Assembly (NCBI GenBank): GCA_047635055.1
Contig: JBLIIJ010000006.1
Span: 1 to 64,000 of the forward strand
Length of the DNA: 64,000 nt
Origin: JAVJRN01 sp047635055
GTDB taxonomy: Bacteria > Bacteroidota > Bacteroidia > Cytophagales > Cyclobacteriaceae
Reading direction: 5' to 3'
The notes beneath the pieces were generated by a model that had not been told where the DNA came from, searched no databases, and saw only the letters and a program-made list of their open reading frames with translations. This document shows, piece by piece, positions 43,794 to 53,645 of this stretch. The translations under genes were made by a program, and so were the position numbers. The stretch's first letter is position 1; each line of letters begins with the position of its first letter.

Positions 43794-44990
43794 TCAAAAC
43801 CTCTTTAATGCGAGATCTGCTATATGCTTTCCAATACTTAAAGAGGACGTGGCAGCAGGGGAAGGGGCATTACCGACATTGATTATTCTCTCGTTCTCTT
43901 GAATAAGAAAATCATCAATTAATCCACCATCTTTATCACATGCTTGTGCTCTTACACCGGCACCTCCAGGCTCCAAATCTTCTTTACGTATATCGGGTAT
44001 TAATTCTTGTAGCGCCTTTGTAAATGCATTCTTCGAATAGGATCTATAAAATTCACCTATTCCGGTTTTCCAATATTTGGCAGCAACTTTCCTAAAACCT
44101 TTCCAAGCAAAACTGCCCATCAATTCTCCAAGGTGAATATCAGTTTTTTTGTAACCTTCTCTTCTATAGGCTAAAACGGCATTCGGTCCAGCTTCTATTC
44201 CTCCACCTATCATTCGAGTAAAGTGAACCCCAAGAAAGGGGAAATTCGGATCAGGCACTGGGTAGACCAAGTTTTTAACGAGGTGTTCTTTTTCTTTTTT
44301 TAACTTAAAATATTCCCCACGAAAAGGAATAATTCTATAATTCACAGGAATTCCCGTGAGCTTTGCAACAATATCAGAGTGAAGACCTGAACAGTTGATG
44401 ACTAATCGAGTGGTCAGTACTTGTTTTGACGTGATCACTTGGATCAGTTTTTCATCTATTTTTTTAATATCTATCACCTTGTTTCCTGTGAAGATATCAC
44501 CATTGAAATGTTTGATTTTATCAGCATAGCGTTCAGCAACTTTTTTGTAGTCAACAATCCCCGTTTGAGGTACAAAAAGACCTTCTAAGCCCTTAACATA
44601 TGGCTCATATTGCTTGATTTCGTCTCCGATAATTCTTTTGATTCCAGTTAATCTATTTTCAGCTCCACGTTCCTGAAGCATGTTTAAAAAAGGGAGTTGT
44701 CCTTTATTAGTGGCCACCACTACCTTCCCGCATAGGTCGTGATCAATCTCTTCTTGTCTAAGGAATTTTAACAGTTCGTTATATCCATTTACACAGTTCT
44801 GGGCTTTCAAACTCCCAGGCTTATAATACAGGCCAGAATGGATTACTCCACTATTGTTACCTGTTTGATGCCTAGCTATTCCATTTTCTTTTTCCACTAC
44901 CGCGACACGCAATTTTGGATTCGCTTCTTTTATTTTCAACGCAGAAGCTAAACCAACAATGCCTCCACCAATAATTACAATATTATACAT
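43794..44990 (-). CDS. lhgO: L-2-hydroxyglutarate oxidase
   Basis: 398 residues, a full-length FAD-dependent DAO-family enzyme. Rossmann motif IIGGGIVGLASALKI at the N terminus, then RHQTGNNSGVIHSGLYYKPG, the LhgO signature, VNCSGLHSDI, and the C-terminal FAD block GNAPSPAATSSLSIG. It oxidises L-2-hydroxyglutarate to 2-oxoglutarate and passes electrons to the quinone pool, clearing a promiscuous by-product of central metabolism. Single gene. Confidence 0.92.
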   Translation of the reverse strand: MYNIVIIGGGIVGLASALKIKEANPKLRVAVVEKENGIARHQTGNNSGVIHSGLYYKPGSLKAQNCVNGYNELLKFLRQEEIDHDLCGKVVVATNKGQLPFLNMLQERGAENRLTGIKRIIGDEIKQYEPYVKGLEGLFVPQTGIVDYKKVAERYADKIKHFNGDIFTGNKVIDIKKIDEKLIQVITSKQVLTTRLVINCSGLHSDIVAKLTGIPVNYRIIPFRGEYFKLKKEKEHLVKNLVYPVPDPNFPFLGVHFTRMIGGGIEAGPNAVLAYRREGYKKTDIHLGELMGSFAWKGFRKVAAKYWKTGIGEFYRSYSKNAFTKALQELIPDIRKEDLEPGGAGVRAQACDKDGGLIDDFLIQENERIINVGNAPSPAATSSLSIGKHIADLALKRF

Positions 44991-45068
44991 AGACTAATTT
45001 TTCAGGACGCAAAGATGAAGTTCTTTTTATCCAAGTACCATTTTTGATTTTAATTCTTTTAATAAAAA

Positions 45069-48000
45069 CTAATCAAGCTTTATTAGCTCAATTTTTGTGT
45101 TTAAAAGATCATTATTGAATTTTTTAATACCATTATTCAGGATATCATTGAGTGTACTTAACTCAGCATCAATCTTTGAAATTACTTCGGTTTTAAAGTC
45201 GATATCCTGCTTGGTAGGAGGAAAGTCTCCTGACATAACCAGCGTGGCTACATGACCGAGTTTATTTGTCAACTTAATTGGAAAGTTCAACGGATCTTGT
45301 GGACTTTCATTTTTCGTTTGATACAAGACCTTTTCAACGTTTTCCATATCTTCAATCAGCTTCTCTCCTTGATCTTTTAAAACTGAATTAATTTCTAGCT
45401 TAGCTATTATTTCCTTGATTTGTTTTTTCGCTTGGTGTATTTTTTTAATTGCGAGATGCGCTTCCGACAATTTTTGTTGAGCGGTGTAAATGAAATCAAA
45501 TTGCTTTTGCAGCCCATCTATCGTAGTTGTCTGTCGAGGATCTTGGATTAATTTGAAACTTACACGCTGTTTTGTGTCTCCGGAGGTTAACTCAACGTGA
45601 TATATTCCTGGAAGAGCCATTGGACCATCCATATTTACCCACCAAAGGATCATTCCTTCAAATGACTCAGGACCAGAATAGTTCATGTTCCAATTGAAGG
45701 TGTTCAGCCCTTTTTTAATTGGCAATTCAATTTCCTTTTTTTCCTTGTCTGGGAAATTGTTGTAGCTGGTAACTAATTGTTCTTTTTCATTCAAAATATT
45801 GATTCGAAGGGTGTCAATTTTCGAGGTGTCAGCAACATAAAAATGTATGAGTGCACCTCCAGGATGATTTTCTCCGGCGGTCTTTGATGTTTTGCCATCT
45901 CCACCAGACATTCGATAAGAATCCTTTGGTTGAAAAAGGTGAATATCTACAGCATTCAAGTCAGTGCTTAGCTGATGAAATGGTGTAAGATCATCAAGCA
46001 TCCAGATACTTCTACCTTGTGTGGCTGCAATCAAGCTATTGTCTTTGATCGCCAGGTCGGTAATTGGCACAATCGGCAGGTTCATTTGCATCGGCTGCCA
46101 AAAGCCACCATCATTTAATGATACATACATGCCACTTTCAGTACCGGCATAAAGAAGGCCCCTCTTGATAGAATCTGCTCTTAATACTCTTGTGAAATGA
46201 TCATTAGGAATGCCCTTTGTGATTAGCTTCCAAGTGCTTCCATAATCTTCTGTTTTATATAAGTATGGTGTATTATCACCTAATTTATATCTTGTACCCG
46301 CTAAGTACAAACCGCCTGGATTAAAGGGGTCAATTTCCAAGCTATTGATCATCGTCCATTTTGGTAAAATGAAGGGCGTAACATTCGACCAATTCTTACC
46401 ACCATTTTTTGTAACATGTATAAGACCATCATCGGATCCAGTCCAAATTACCCCTTCTTCATGATAAGACTCTACAGCCGCAAAAATGGTGGAATAATAC
46501 TCCACACCCGTATTATCCTTAGTTATTGGGCCTCCTGAAGATTTAAGCTTTGCTGCATCGTTTGTTGTCAAGTCAGGGCTTATCACAGACCAACTTTTGC
46601 CCTGATTTGTGCTAACATGCAGGTGATTTGATGCTGTATATAATTTCTTTGGATTGTGAGGCGAGAAGAATACAGGGAAATTCCATTGGAATCTATATTT
46701 CATTCCTTCTGCACCATATCCCATCGGGTTATCTGGCCAGACGTTGATTGTTTGACTTTCATTTGTTTTATGATTGTATCTACTTAAATAACCGCCATAG
46801 CTCCCTCCATAAACAATATCATTGTTTAAAGGATCAATAGCCAAGTGAGCACTTTCGCCTCCTGCTGTAGATTCCCAATCTGACTCACCGATAAACGTTC
46901 CATCAGTTCTATTTTTGATTCTAATCGCTGAGTTATCTTGTTGAGCTACATATATGCGATAAGGAAACTGATCATCGGTAGTCACTCTATAAAATTGAGC
47001 GGTAGGTTGGTTGTAATATGTCGTCCAGTTTGAGCCCTGATCATTTGAAATTTGAGCTCCTCCATCGTCGGCAATTATCATTCTTTGATTATTATTTGGA
47101 GCGATCCAAAGATCATGATGATCTCCATGAGGTGCATAAGCTTTTGTAAAAGTTTTACCACCATCTTTGGATACGTGATAAGCCACATTCACGACATATA
47201 CCATGTCTTCATCTTGCGTATCAGCATAAATTCTTGTGTAATACCACGCTCTTTGCCTCAAGGCTCTTTCGCTATTTACTTTTTCCCAATTTTTGCCGCC
47301 ATCGTCCGAACGAAATACGCCACCATCTTTATTCTCAATAAGCGCCCAGACACGGTTACCATTAACAGGAGACACAGTCACGTTAGATATTCCCCAATCT
47401 CCTTCCGGTAAGCCGTTTTTCTCAAGTTTTTTCCAAGTTTCACCGGAATCAGTAGACTTCCACATGGCTGATCCTTCACCACCACTTTCTAGAGAATAAG
47501 GCGTTCGTCTTACCCGCCAAGTAGAAGCATACATAATTCGTGTATTTGTTGGGTCCATTTCAAGGTCTACAGCTCCGGCATCTTGATTTGCATAGAGTAC
47601 TTTTTTCCAGGTGGTACCTCCGTCGATAGATTTATAAATACCTCTCTCATTACTCGATTTATAGAGATCGCCTAAAACTGCAGCGAATACGATATCAGGA
47701 TTTTTTGGATGAATGGCAATTTGGGTGATATGTCTTCCATTTTCTAATCCTATATTTTTCCATGTAGCCCCTGCATCTACGGATTTCCACATTCCATAAC
47801 CATAAGAAACATTTCCTCTTATGGTTATTTCTCCTCCGCCGACATATATCACATTTGGATCCCAGTCACTAACAGCAATAGACCCAACAGACCCGCCAAA
47901 AAAACCATCAGAAATATTTTCCCATGTATTTCCACTATCGTTTGTTTTCCATACTCCACCTCCAGTTGCTCCGAAATAATATAAGTTAGGATTATTAGCA

Positions 48001-48188
48001 ACACCAGTTACTGCTGCAGATCGACCACCTCTAAAAGGGCCAATATTCCGCCAATGAAGATTGTCATAAAGCTTGGTGTTGATAGTGGATGCAGCGCTAT
48101 TTTTTTTTCTTTGGGCTTTGCTTACTGATAAGCAACCAATTAAAGAAATAATCAGACAAAGTTTTAAGACGAATTTATTTTGAAGCAT
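45069..48188 (-). CDS. Secreted BNR/sortilin-type beta-propeller protein
   Basis: 1039 residues with signal peptide (KLCLIISLIGCLSVSKA). Residues about 45-740 contain many BNR-like repeats of the type S-x-D-x-G-x-T-W (for example NDSGNTWENIS, DAGATWKNIG, DSGETWKKLE), forming one or two propellers as in the VPS10/sortilin group. The C-terminal 300 residues hold a beta-sandwich (LRINILNEKEQL) and a helical stretch. In this family, common in Cytophagales, no sialidase Arg triad is evident, and activity is unproven; binding or peptidase-accessory roles have been suggested by annotation only. No type IX sorting domain is visible at the C terminus. Confidence 0.85.
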   Translation of the reverse strand: MLQNKFVLKLCLIISLIGCLSVSKAQRKKNSAASTINTKLYDNLHWRNIGPFRGGRSAAVTGVANNPNLYYFGATGGGVWKTNDSGNTWENISDGFFGGSVGSIAVSDWDPNVIYVGGGEITIRGNVSYGYGMWKSVDAGATWKNIGLENGRHITQIAIHPKNPDIVFAAVLGDLYKSSNERGIYKSIDGGTTWKKVLYANQDAGAVDLEMDPTNTRIMYASTWRVRRTPYSLESGGEGSAMWKSTDSGETWKKLEKNGLPEGDWGISNVTVSPVNGNRVWALIENKDGGVFRSDDGGKNWEKVNSERALRQRAWYYTRIYADTQDEDMVYVVNVAYHVSKDGGKTFTKAYAPHGDHHDLWIAPNNNQRMIIADDGGAQISNDQGSNWTTYYNQPTAQFYRVTTDDQFPYRIYVAQQDNSAIRIKNRTDGTFIGESDWESTAGGESAHLAIDPLNNDIVYGGSYGGYLSRYNHKTNESQTINVWPDNPMGYGAEGMKYRFQWNFPVFFSPHNPKKLYTASNHLHVSTNQGKSWSVISPDLTTNDAAKLKSSGGPITKDNTGVEYYSTIFAAVESYHEEGVIWTGSDDGLIHVTKNGGKNWSNVTPFILPKWTMINSLEIDPFNPGGLYLAGTRYKLGDNTPYLYKTEDYGSTWKLITKGIPNDHFTRVLRADSIKRGLLYAGTESGMYVSLNDGGFWQPMQMNLPIVPITDLAIKDNSLIAATQGRSIWMLDDLTPFHQLSTDLNAVDIHLFQPKDSYRMSGGDGKTSKTAGENHPGGALIHFYVADTSKIDTLRINILNEKEQLVTSYNNFPDKEKKEIELPIKKGLNTFNWNMNYSGPESFEGMILWWVNMDGPMALPGIYHVELTSGDTKQRVSFKLIQDPRQTTTIDGLQKQFDFIYTAQQKLSEAHLAIKKIHQAKKQIKEIIAKLEINSVLKDQGEKLIEDMENVEKVLYQTKNESPQDPLNFPIKLTNKLGHVATLVMSGDFPPTKQDIDFKTEVISKIDAELSTLNDILNNGIKKFNNDLLNTKIELIKLD

Positions 48189-48255
48189 GGGTTTTTTTTG
48201 GACAGTTTATAAAATATTAGCCAGATGTTAATTTACAGCAAAATGTGAAATCACA

Positions 48256-49477
48256 ATGGCGAAGTACGTAAATTCGAAAGAAGCATTATTATATTTAAAA
48301 TCGAGAGATAGCGTATTCATACATTCTATTGTTGACGCTCCATAGCCTCTTATCGATGCAATGGTCGAAAGGAAAGAAGAACTTTCCAACATTGAAATTG
48401 TTCATTTTCACAAACAAGGCAAGGCTAAGTACTTGGCTCTGGAATATGATGGAATATTTGATTGGAGGTCATTGTTTTTTGGTGCCAATGTAATAAAAAC
48501 AACACAGCAGCATTTTGCAGATTAAATGTCTGTTTTTTTAAGTGAAATGTCATCACTTACTTAGAGACAATGTGCTAGCTCTGGATGTAGCACTAATTCA
48601 AATTTCCCCACTTGATCAACATGGATATTGCTCGCTAAGTGTGTTCGTTGATGCTTCGCTAGCAGCATTATAAACAGCCAAAATTGTTATTGCTCGGGTC
48701 CAGTCTAAAATGCCAATAACTTTCGGTGATCGGTGTTTGCATATTTTTCATATTAATTATCTCTTAGTATTCGATGCAGACATTCTAGTTTTAGAGGTAC
48801 CTCTAAATGCAGAAGAAAGGCCTATCGGTCATCAGGTGGTATCATTAGTTGAAAATGGAGCAACATAACAAATGGGAATTGAGCATATCCCCCATGCTGT
48901 GATTTCAGCACTTGATAGTCATAAGGCACTTGGTATTGATGCCGAAATGTTTTCTGATGGTGTTATTCCTTTAGTGGAGAAAGGAATAATCACAGGGGAG
49001 AAGTGGGCTCTAAAAAGCGCTACTACTTTGTGCATTAAAACCTCGGGTTATTAATGCTTGATGTAATATAAGGGAAAGATGTATCCACGATAATAGAAAA
49101 TTTAAAAGTGACCTCAATTAATAGTGCGTTAGCGATTGTTTTAAAAAGGGCAAGTTTGTATTGATTTAGTAAGGACAAATATTTTCAGTAGTAGGTGGTC
49201 GGATTGATTTTATCCGAGGGGCGTATTACTCGAAAGGCGGAAAGCCAATTAGAGCATTGACCTCAACAATAAAAAAAAGCATTTACAATCTCTTGATCAA
49301 ATGGGTAGTAGGTGACGGTACAATTTCGAGCGAAGTTAAGTTACATTATATAGTTACCGAATATGGAATAGCTAAGTTTTATGGAAAGTCTTTAAAAGTA
49401 AGCGCTCAGTTATTAATGTAGCGCATTCTAATCATTACGAATCACATTCTAAAGCAACATTTGATAGGTTTGGTTGA
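48256..49477 (+). pseudogene. Acetyl-CoA hydrolase/transferase family, decayed
   Basis: Starting at ATG 48256, MAKYVNSKEALLYLKSRDSV, then NIEIVHFHKQGKAKYL, QISPLDQHGYCSLSVFVDAS, HIPHAVISALDSHK and, near the end, VVGGSD/QIDFIRGAYYSKGGKPI and HYIVTEYGIAKFYGKSL identify a CoA-transferase of the 4-hydroxybutyrate/acetyl-CoA hydrolase family. The reading needs at least five frame changes and crosses several stops (after SIVDAP, after QQHFAD, after SLAAL and others). About 400 of the usual 430 codons are still traceable, so decay is recent in length but extensive in lesions. The following 337 bases (49478-49814) hold nothing I recognise. Confidence 0.88.
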
Positions 49478-49814
49478 TGCTTTCTTAGAAATAGGTATCA
49501 ATTTTTTCAGTATTGACCAAATACTTTTTTGTTGAATTGCTTTATCGGATTCTGCTTATGTAAATCGGGAGTGATCAATATTAAATCGACAAAAACTTTT
49601 GGCTAAAGGGAAAAACAGGGTCTGAGGTCAATTGAACTTTGATTTTTCATGAAACAACTGTAGAATAGAAACATAAATTCTTTCAATTATTGGATTTTTC
49701 AAAACGGTTATCTGTTAGCTCGTACGTTCAGATTTTAGGGAATGCATAAACTTACATTTTAAGATTTTAACTTATTGATATCAACTAGGTTGGAATTTTC
49801 ATGGAATATGGGAA

Positions 49815-51143
49815 CTAGTAATGATCACGAATTTTAATTAATAATTGTTCCATGGCAACTTTGGCTTGATTTGATGAACCAATATAGTGATTGTTCATGA
49901 AGCTAAATATTAACGTTTTACCTGAATTGGTCATCAAATACCCGCTTAAACAATGATTGTTTTTTAAAGTGCCTGTTTTTGCAATTATATATGGTGTTTC
50001 AGATTTGTAATAGTTTCGAATTGTGCCAGATTCTCCGCCAATTGGGAAAACACTTTTTATCTCTTCGAATGAGAGTCTTTGGTAGATTTGGTTTAGTATC
50101 TCCACTAAACTTTTTGGCGTAATTAGATTATATCTAGAGAGACCAGAGCCATCATACCATTGCGGCTGGCTAGTTAAAAAACTCGACCAATCCTTTAAAA
50201 GCTGTGCTTTGTGGACATCCACATCCCAATTACCATCAATAATGCCTGATTGAATAAGCAATTGTTCAGCTAAAAAATTATCACTTGTCTTCATCATTAG
50301 TGCTAATACATTGCGTGTACTTTGACTATAAATTGTATCGGAGAACTTCGTGGAGTCATATACTTCAAACATTATATTTGGAATAATACTTTTAAAAAGC
50401 GCCTCATATAACGCTGGACTGGTTTTAAAAGGTATGATGCGTGAAAACGCCGAGCTATCTGCGTCTAACCAGGTATTGAAAATGTTAAGATCTAAGTCTC
50501 GATATGAAGCGGTATTTAGAGGGGCGCTTTGTAATAAATTGGTATAAGAACTAAAAAAGGATGGAGAAATGGATAGTGAGGAGTCAAACGATACCTCAAC
50601 GACGTTTCCATAAATAGGGAAATAGCTCCTTTCAGGCTGGAAATAATACGGATAATCATCCCACGCCCAACCGGGACCGTAAATAGCTAACTGGGTATTT
50701 GGTTTGCAGACAGTTAGATTCTTAAACTTCCGGAGTTTACTAATCAAGCTGTCATTTGGAAATGCAGGATGTAAAAACGTGGGATCAGCCAGCGGTAAAA
50801 TTTTGAAACTATCCTTACTCGTCTGAGACAAGGCAAAGCTTGGAATAGAGTCTCCGAAATGATCAATGACGCTTAAGGCAGTCAGAATTTTAGTGTTCGA
50901 TGCTGGGTTAAAATAATGATTGGCATTGAACTCACTTACGTAGGTGTTGGTTTTCGGGTCAAAAAGGCAGAATCCAGTAAATTGATTTTTGAAGAAATTA
51001 TTTTTTTTAATTTCCTTCTTGATATCATGCCTCAATATGGAGATTTCAAGACTTTTACAGCTATTAAGTGCTAATGAGGCAACACAGAATATTACAATAA
51101 ATGATTGCTGAGCTCTTGCGGTCTTTTTTTTTAAAAAATGCAT
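49815..51143 (-). CDS. dacB: D-alanyl-D-alanine carboxypeptidase/endopeptidase, PBP4 type
   Basis: 442 residues, anchored as a lipoprotein (lipobox ALNSC, Cys29). The serine peptidase S13 motifs are all present: SxxK as Ser82-N-T-Lys85 in NPASNTKIL, SxN as SDN in MMKTSDNFLAEQLL, and KTG in IIAKTGTLKNNHCLSGY. It trims or cleaves peptide cross-links in peptidoglycan. Slightly shorter than E. coli PBP4, lacking part of the extra domains, as is usual in Bacteroidota. Transcribed away from the antiporter gene. Confidence 0.93.
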   Translation of the reverse strand: MHFLKKKTARAQQSFIVIFCVASLALNSCKSLEISILRHDIKKEIKKNNFFKNQFTGFCLFDPKTNTYVSEFNANHYFNPASNTKILTALSVIDHFGDSIPSFALSQTSKDSFKILPLADPTFLHPAFPNDSLISKLRKFKNLTVCKPNTQLAIYGPGWAWDDYPYYFQPERSYFPIYGNVVEVSFDSSLSISPSFFSSYTNLLQSAPLNTASYRDLDLNIFNTWLDADSSAFSRIIPFKTSPALYEALFKSIIPNIMFEVYDSTKFSDTIYSQSTRNVLALMMKTSDNFLAEQLLIQSGIIDGNWDVDVHKAQLLKDWSSFLTSQPQWYDGSGLSRYNLITPKSLVEILNQIYQRLSFEEIKSVFPIGGESGTIRNYYKSETPYIIAKTGTLKNNHCLSGYLMTNSGKTLIFSFMNNHYIGSSNQAKVAMEQLLIKIRDHY

Positions 51144-51276
51144 TTAAACAGTGAAATTATTAATGTTTGAGAAGAAAGGTTAAGTCAATTATATTCATTG
51201 CCTATTTTTATTGTGAGGTTTTTAACCTTATTTTGGCAAGTCATAATCTAGGTAACATTCAACCAAAAAACCACCA

Positions 51277-52566
51277 ATGAGTATTCTCGATTTAATTACT
51301 CTACTTATTTTCCTCGCAGCAGGATTCACACTAATCAACATTACCGTCCTTAAACTACCCTCAACAATTGGACTGATGGCCATCGCGTTGATGATGTCTA
51401 TTGTTATTTTGGGTCTCGGTGTTTTGTTTCCTGCCATCACAAGGGGTGCTGAGCATATCATTGAGGAGTTTGATTTTAAAGAGGTCTTGCTAGGTGTCAT
51501 GTTGAATTTTCTGCTTTTTGCTGGGGCTCTATCAGTAAATCTAAAGACATTACTTGAAGAAAAAACACCTGTTTTCATTCTTGCTACATTCGGAACTGTT
51601 TTATCAACCTTCGTTGTTGGTTATATTGTTTCATTGGTTTTTCCATGGATTTTGGGAATTGAAATACCATTTATCTATTGCTTGCTTTTTGGTGCACTAA
51701 TCTCCCCAACTGACCCAATCGCAGTTTTATCCTTAGTGAAGGAGTATTCGATAGCAAAAAATTTAGAAATTAAAATAGCCGGGGAATCCCTATTTAATGA
51801 TGGTGTGGGAGTTGTTATATTTTTAACCATTTTAAATATCGCTCAATCACAATTTGGTGGTGAAATGATCCACGAAGGGGGGCATGGGGGAGGAGAAGTT
51901 ACCGTTGGTTCTGTTGCTTATCTTTTCGCACAAGAGGTCGCTGGTGGGCTATTTCTTGGAGCTGTATTTGGTTATTTAGGTTTTAAGATTCTTGATTTTA
52001 TAGACAATGATCATGTAGAGCTAGAAGTGCTCGTTACGTTGACCTTGGTCATGGTAGGTGGGCGTATTGCGGAGCTGATACATGTTTCTGCGCCGCTAGC
52101 CATGGTTGTTATGGGTTTATTCATTGGTAATGAAGGAAGAGATGAACATTTGGCAAATGCCACTGGAGAGTACGTATTCAAATTTTGGCATTTATTAGAC
52201 GAGGCTTTAAATGCAATTTTGTTCATTTTGGTTGGGCTCGAGATGATTGTTATTGCTAATACATTTAGGATAGAAAGCATTTTCGTAGGAATCAGCGCTA
52301 TAATAATTGTATTATTTGCAAGATTTTTGGGAGTAAGTATCCCAGTGACGATTATGTCCTATTTCAGGAAATTCGAACCAAAAACTATTCCAATATTAAC
52401 ATGGGGAGGCTTGAGAGGGGGTATCTCCGTTGCTTTAGCATTATCTCTCGCAGAGTTTGATTGGATAGAGCCAGTTATAAAGGAGACTATTTTATTTGCT
52501 ACTTATTGTGTGGTAGTATTCTCAATCCTTGTTCAAGGATTGACAATTAATAAACTGTTGAAATAA
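51277..52566 (+). CDS. CPA1-family sodium/proton antiporter
   Basis: 429 residues with about 12 membrane segments. LLFGALISPTDPIAVLSLV and KIAGESLFNDGVGVVIFL carry the ion-binding acidic residues of the CPA1 group (the Asn-Asp pair of electroneutral exchangers), and TWGGLRGGISVALALSL the late conserved helix. A cytoplasm- or lumen-facing loop is rich in His and Gly (HEGGHGGGE), possibly a pH or metal sensor (inference). The next gene starts two bases after the stop. Confidence 0.93.
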   Translation: MSILDLITLLIFLAAGFTLINITVLKLPSTIGLMAIALMMSIVILGLGVLFPAITRGAEHIIEEFDFKEVLLGVMLNFLLFAGALSVNLKTLLEEKTPVFILATFGTVLSTFVVGYIVSLVFPWILGIEIPFIYCLLFGALISPTDPIAVLSLVKEYSIAKNLEIKIAGESLFNDGVGVVIFLTILNIAQSQFGGEMIHEGGHGGGEVTVGSVAYLFAQEVAGGLFLGAVFGYLGFKILDFIDNDHVELEVLVTLTLVMVGGRIAELIHVSAPLAMVVMGLFIGNEGRDEHLANATGEYVFKFWHLLDEALNAILFILVGLEMIVIANTFRIESIFVGISAIIIVLFARFLGVSIPVTIMSYFRKFEPKTIPILTWGGLRGGISVALALSLAEFDWIEPVIKETILFATYCVVVFSILVQGLTINKLLK

Positions 52567-52567
52567 T

Positions 52568-53197
52568 ATGAAATTAAGTATTGCAGAAGGGCTTTATTTA
52601 ATTGCCCTAGACGATGAAGAGGGTAGACTATTGGCTGCTTCAGAAAAGTTGATAGATGCAGGAATATTTTCTGCTTTCATTCTTGAATTATATCTACTCA
52701 AAAGAATAGATATAAAAGATGGACAACTGAATATTATAGATCATACAGGAACAGGAAATGGTGTGATGGACAAGGTGCTAGCGCAATTGAAAAGTGGTAT
52801 TGAATTAACCGCTCAGATTGGAGAATTGAAACTTCACTTTGGTCATGTCCAAGAGGAAATGATCGAACTGTTAATGCACAGAGGCATTCTTAGAAAAGAA
52901 TCTACCAAACTTCTTTGGATACCACTTTCGGAGCGAATGGATAATGCGAATTATGCTTTTGAACAAGAAATTCGTGAATCACTCAAAACTATAGTCTTCA
53001 AAAGTGCAAAGCCAACCAAGTCTTTTGCAATTTTAATGTCCTTGATCTATGATTGTCACGTCTTGGACGAAGTATTCAAGGAAAAAGATGATTTGATTGA
53101 TGCAGTGAAAGTGGCTAAAGATATCGTAAAGTCACCCGTACTAGATGACAACCTGTCAACTTCCTTAATTACGCTGAAAAAGTATTTCAATCAGTAG
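52568..53197 (+). CDS. GPP34 (GOLPH3-like) family protein
   Basis: 209 residues matching the GPP34 domain: LSIAEGLYLIALDDEEGRL, then GIFSAFILELYLLKRIDI, KLLWIPLSERMDN and a helical C terminus with a long hairpin-like segment. In eukaryotes this fold (GOLPH3) binds phosphatidylinositol-4-phosphate and Golgi enzymes; bacterial members are uncharacterised, and are mostly known from Actinobacteria. It is co-translated with the antiporter (one base between), so a membrane-peripheral regulatory role on it is possible. Overlaps the convergent lipoprotein gene by 11 bases. Confidence 0.85.
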   Translation: MKLSIAEGLYLIALDDEEGRLLAASEKLIDAGIFSAFILELYLLKRIDIKDGQLNIIDHTGTGNGVMDKVLAQLKSGIELTAQIGELKLHFGHVQEEMIELLMHRGILRKESTKLLWIPLSERMDNANYAFEQEIRESLKTIVFKSAKPTKSFAILMSLIYDCHVLDEVFKEKDDLIDAVKVAKDIVKSPVLDDNLSTSLITLKKYFNQ

Positions 53198-53645
53198 ATA
53201 TTCTTTCTACTCCTAAAGGGGATTGACTCTCGCTACTCTTAAGTTCTGATTTCTCTAGCTGATCGAGATCGTATTCTTCTTCAGACAAGTAGTAGTCAAA
53301 TATGTGATTAAATTCACTACGCACTGTATTGATGTTGCGCTTAGTTACTACTGCATTCATTCTAATTTGCATTTCATTTAGCGCTTTTAGGTATGCAAGA
53401 ACTGTATCCTGCTTTTCAATAAGCTTATTAGCTCTAAATGCCATAAAACCAAAACCCTCATGAGGGTTGTTGTTGTCTTTCTCTAGGATTAGATACTCTA
53501 CTCCATCGACCTTAATTTTATCAAAGCTGAAGGAAATGTTTTCATGAATCTCCCGAGGTTTAAACTTTTCTCCTTCATTGAGGTCTCTATTTTCGCATGC
53601 TGAGAATAAAAGACCTGCCAAAATTAAGTGTGTAATTTTTTTCAT
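53187..53645 (-). CDS. Lipoprotein, unrecognised
   Basis: 152 residues. Signal sequence with lipobox LFSAC at about residue 17. Mature part: basic-acidic mixed, with FDKIKVDGVEYLILEKDNN, NPHEGFGFMAFRANKL and an acidic tail (YYLSEEEYDLDQLEK). No family recognised. It overlaps the potassium-channel stop by four bases (ATGA), so it is coupled to it and may be an external partner of the channel (inference). Confidence 0.75.
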   Translation of the reverse strand: MKKITHLILAGLLFSACENRDLNEGEKFKPREIHENISFSFDKIKVDGVEYLILEKDNNNPHEGFGFMAFRANKLIEKQDTVLAYLKALNEMQIRMNAVVTKRNINTVRSEFNHIFDYYLSEEEYDLDQLEKSELKSSESQSPLGVERISTD

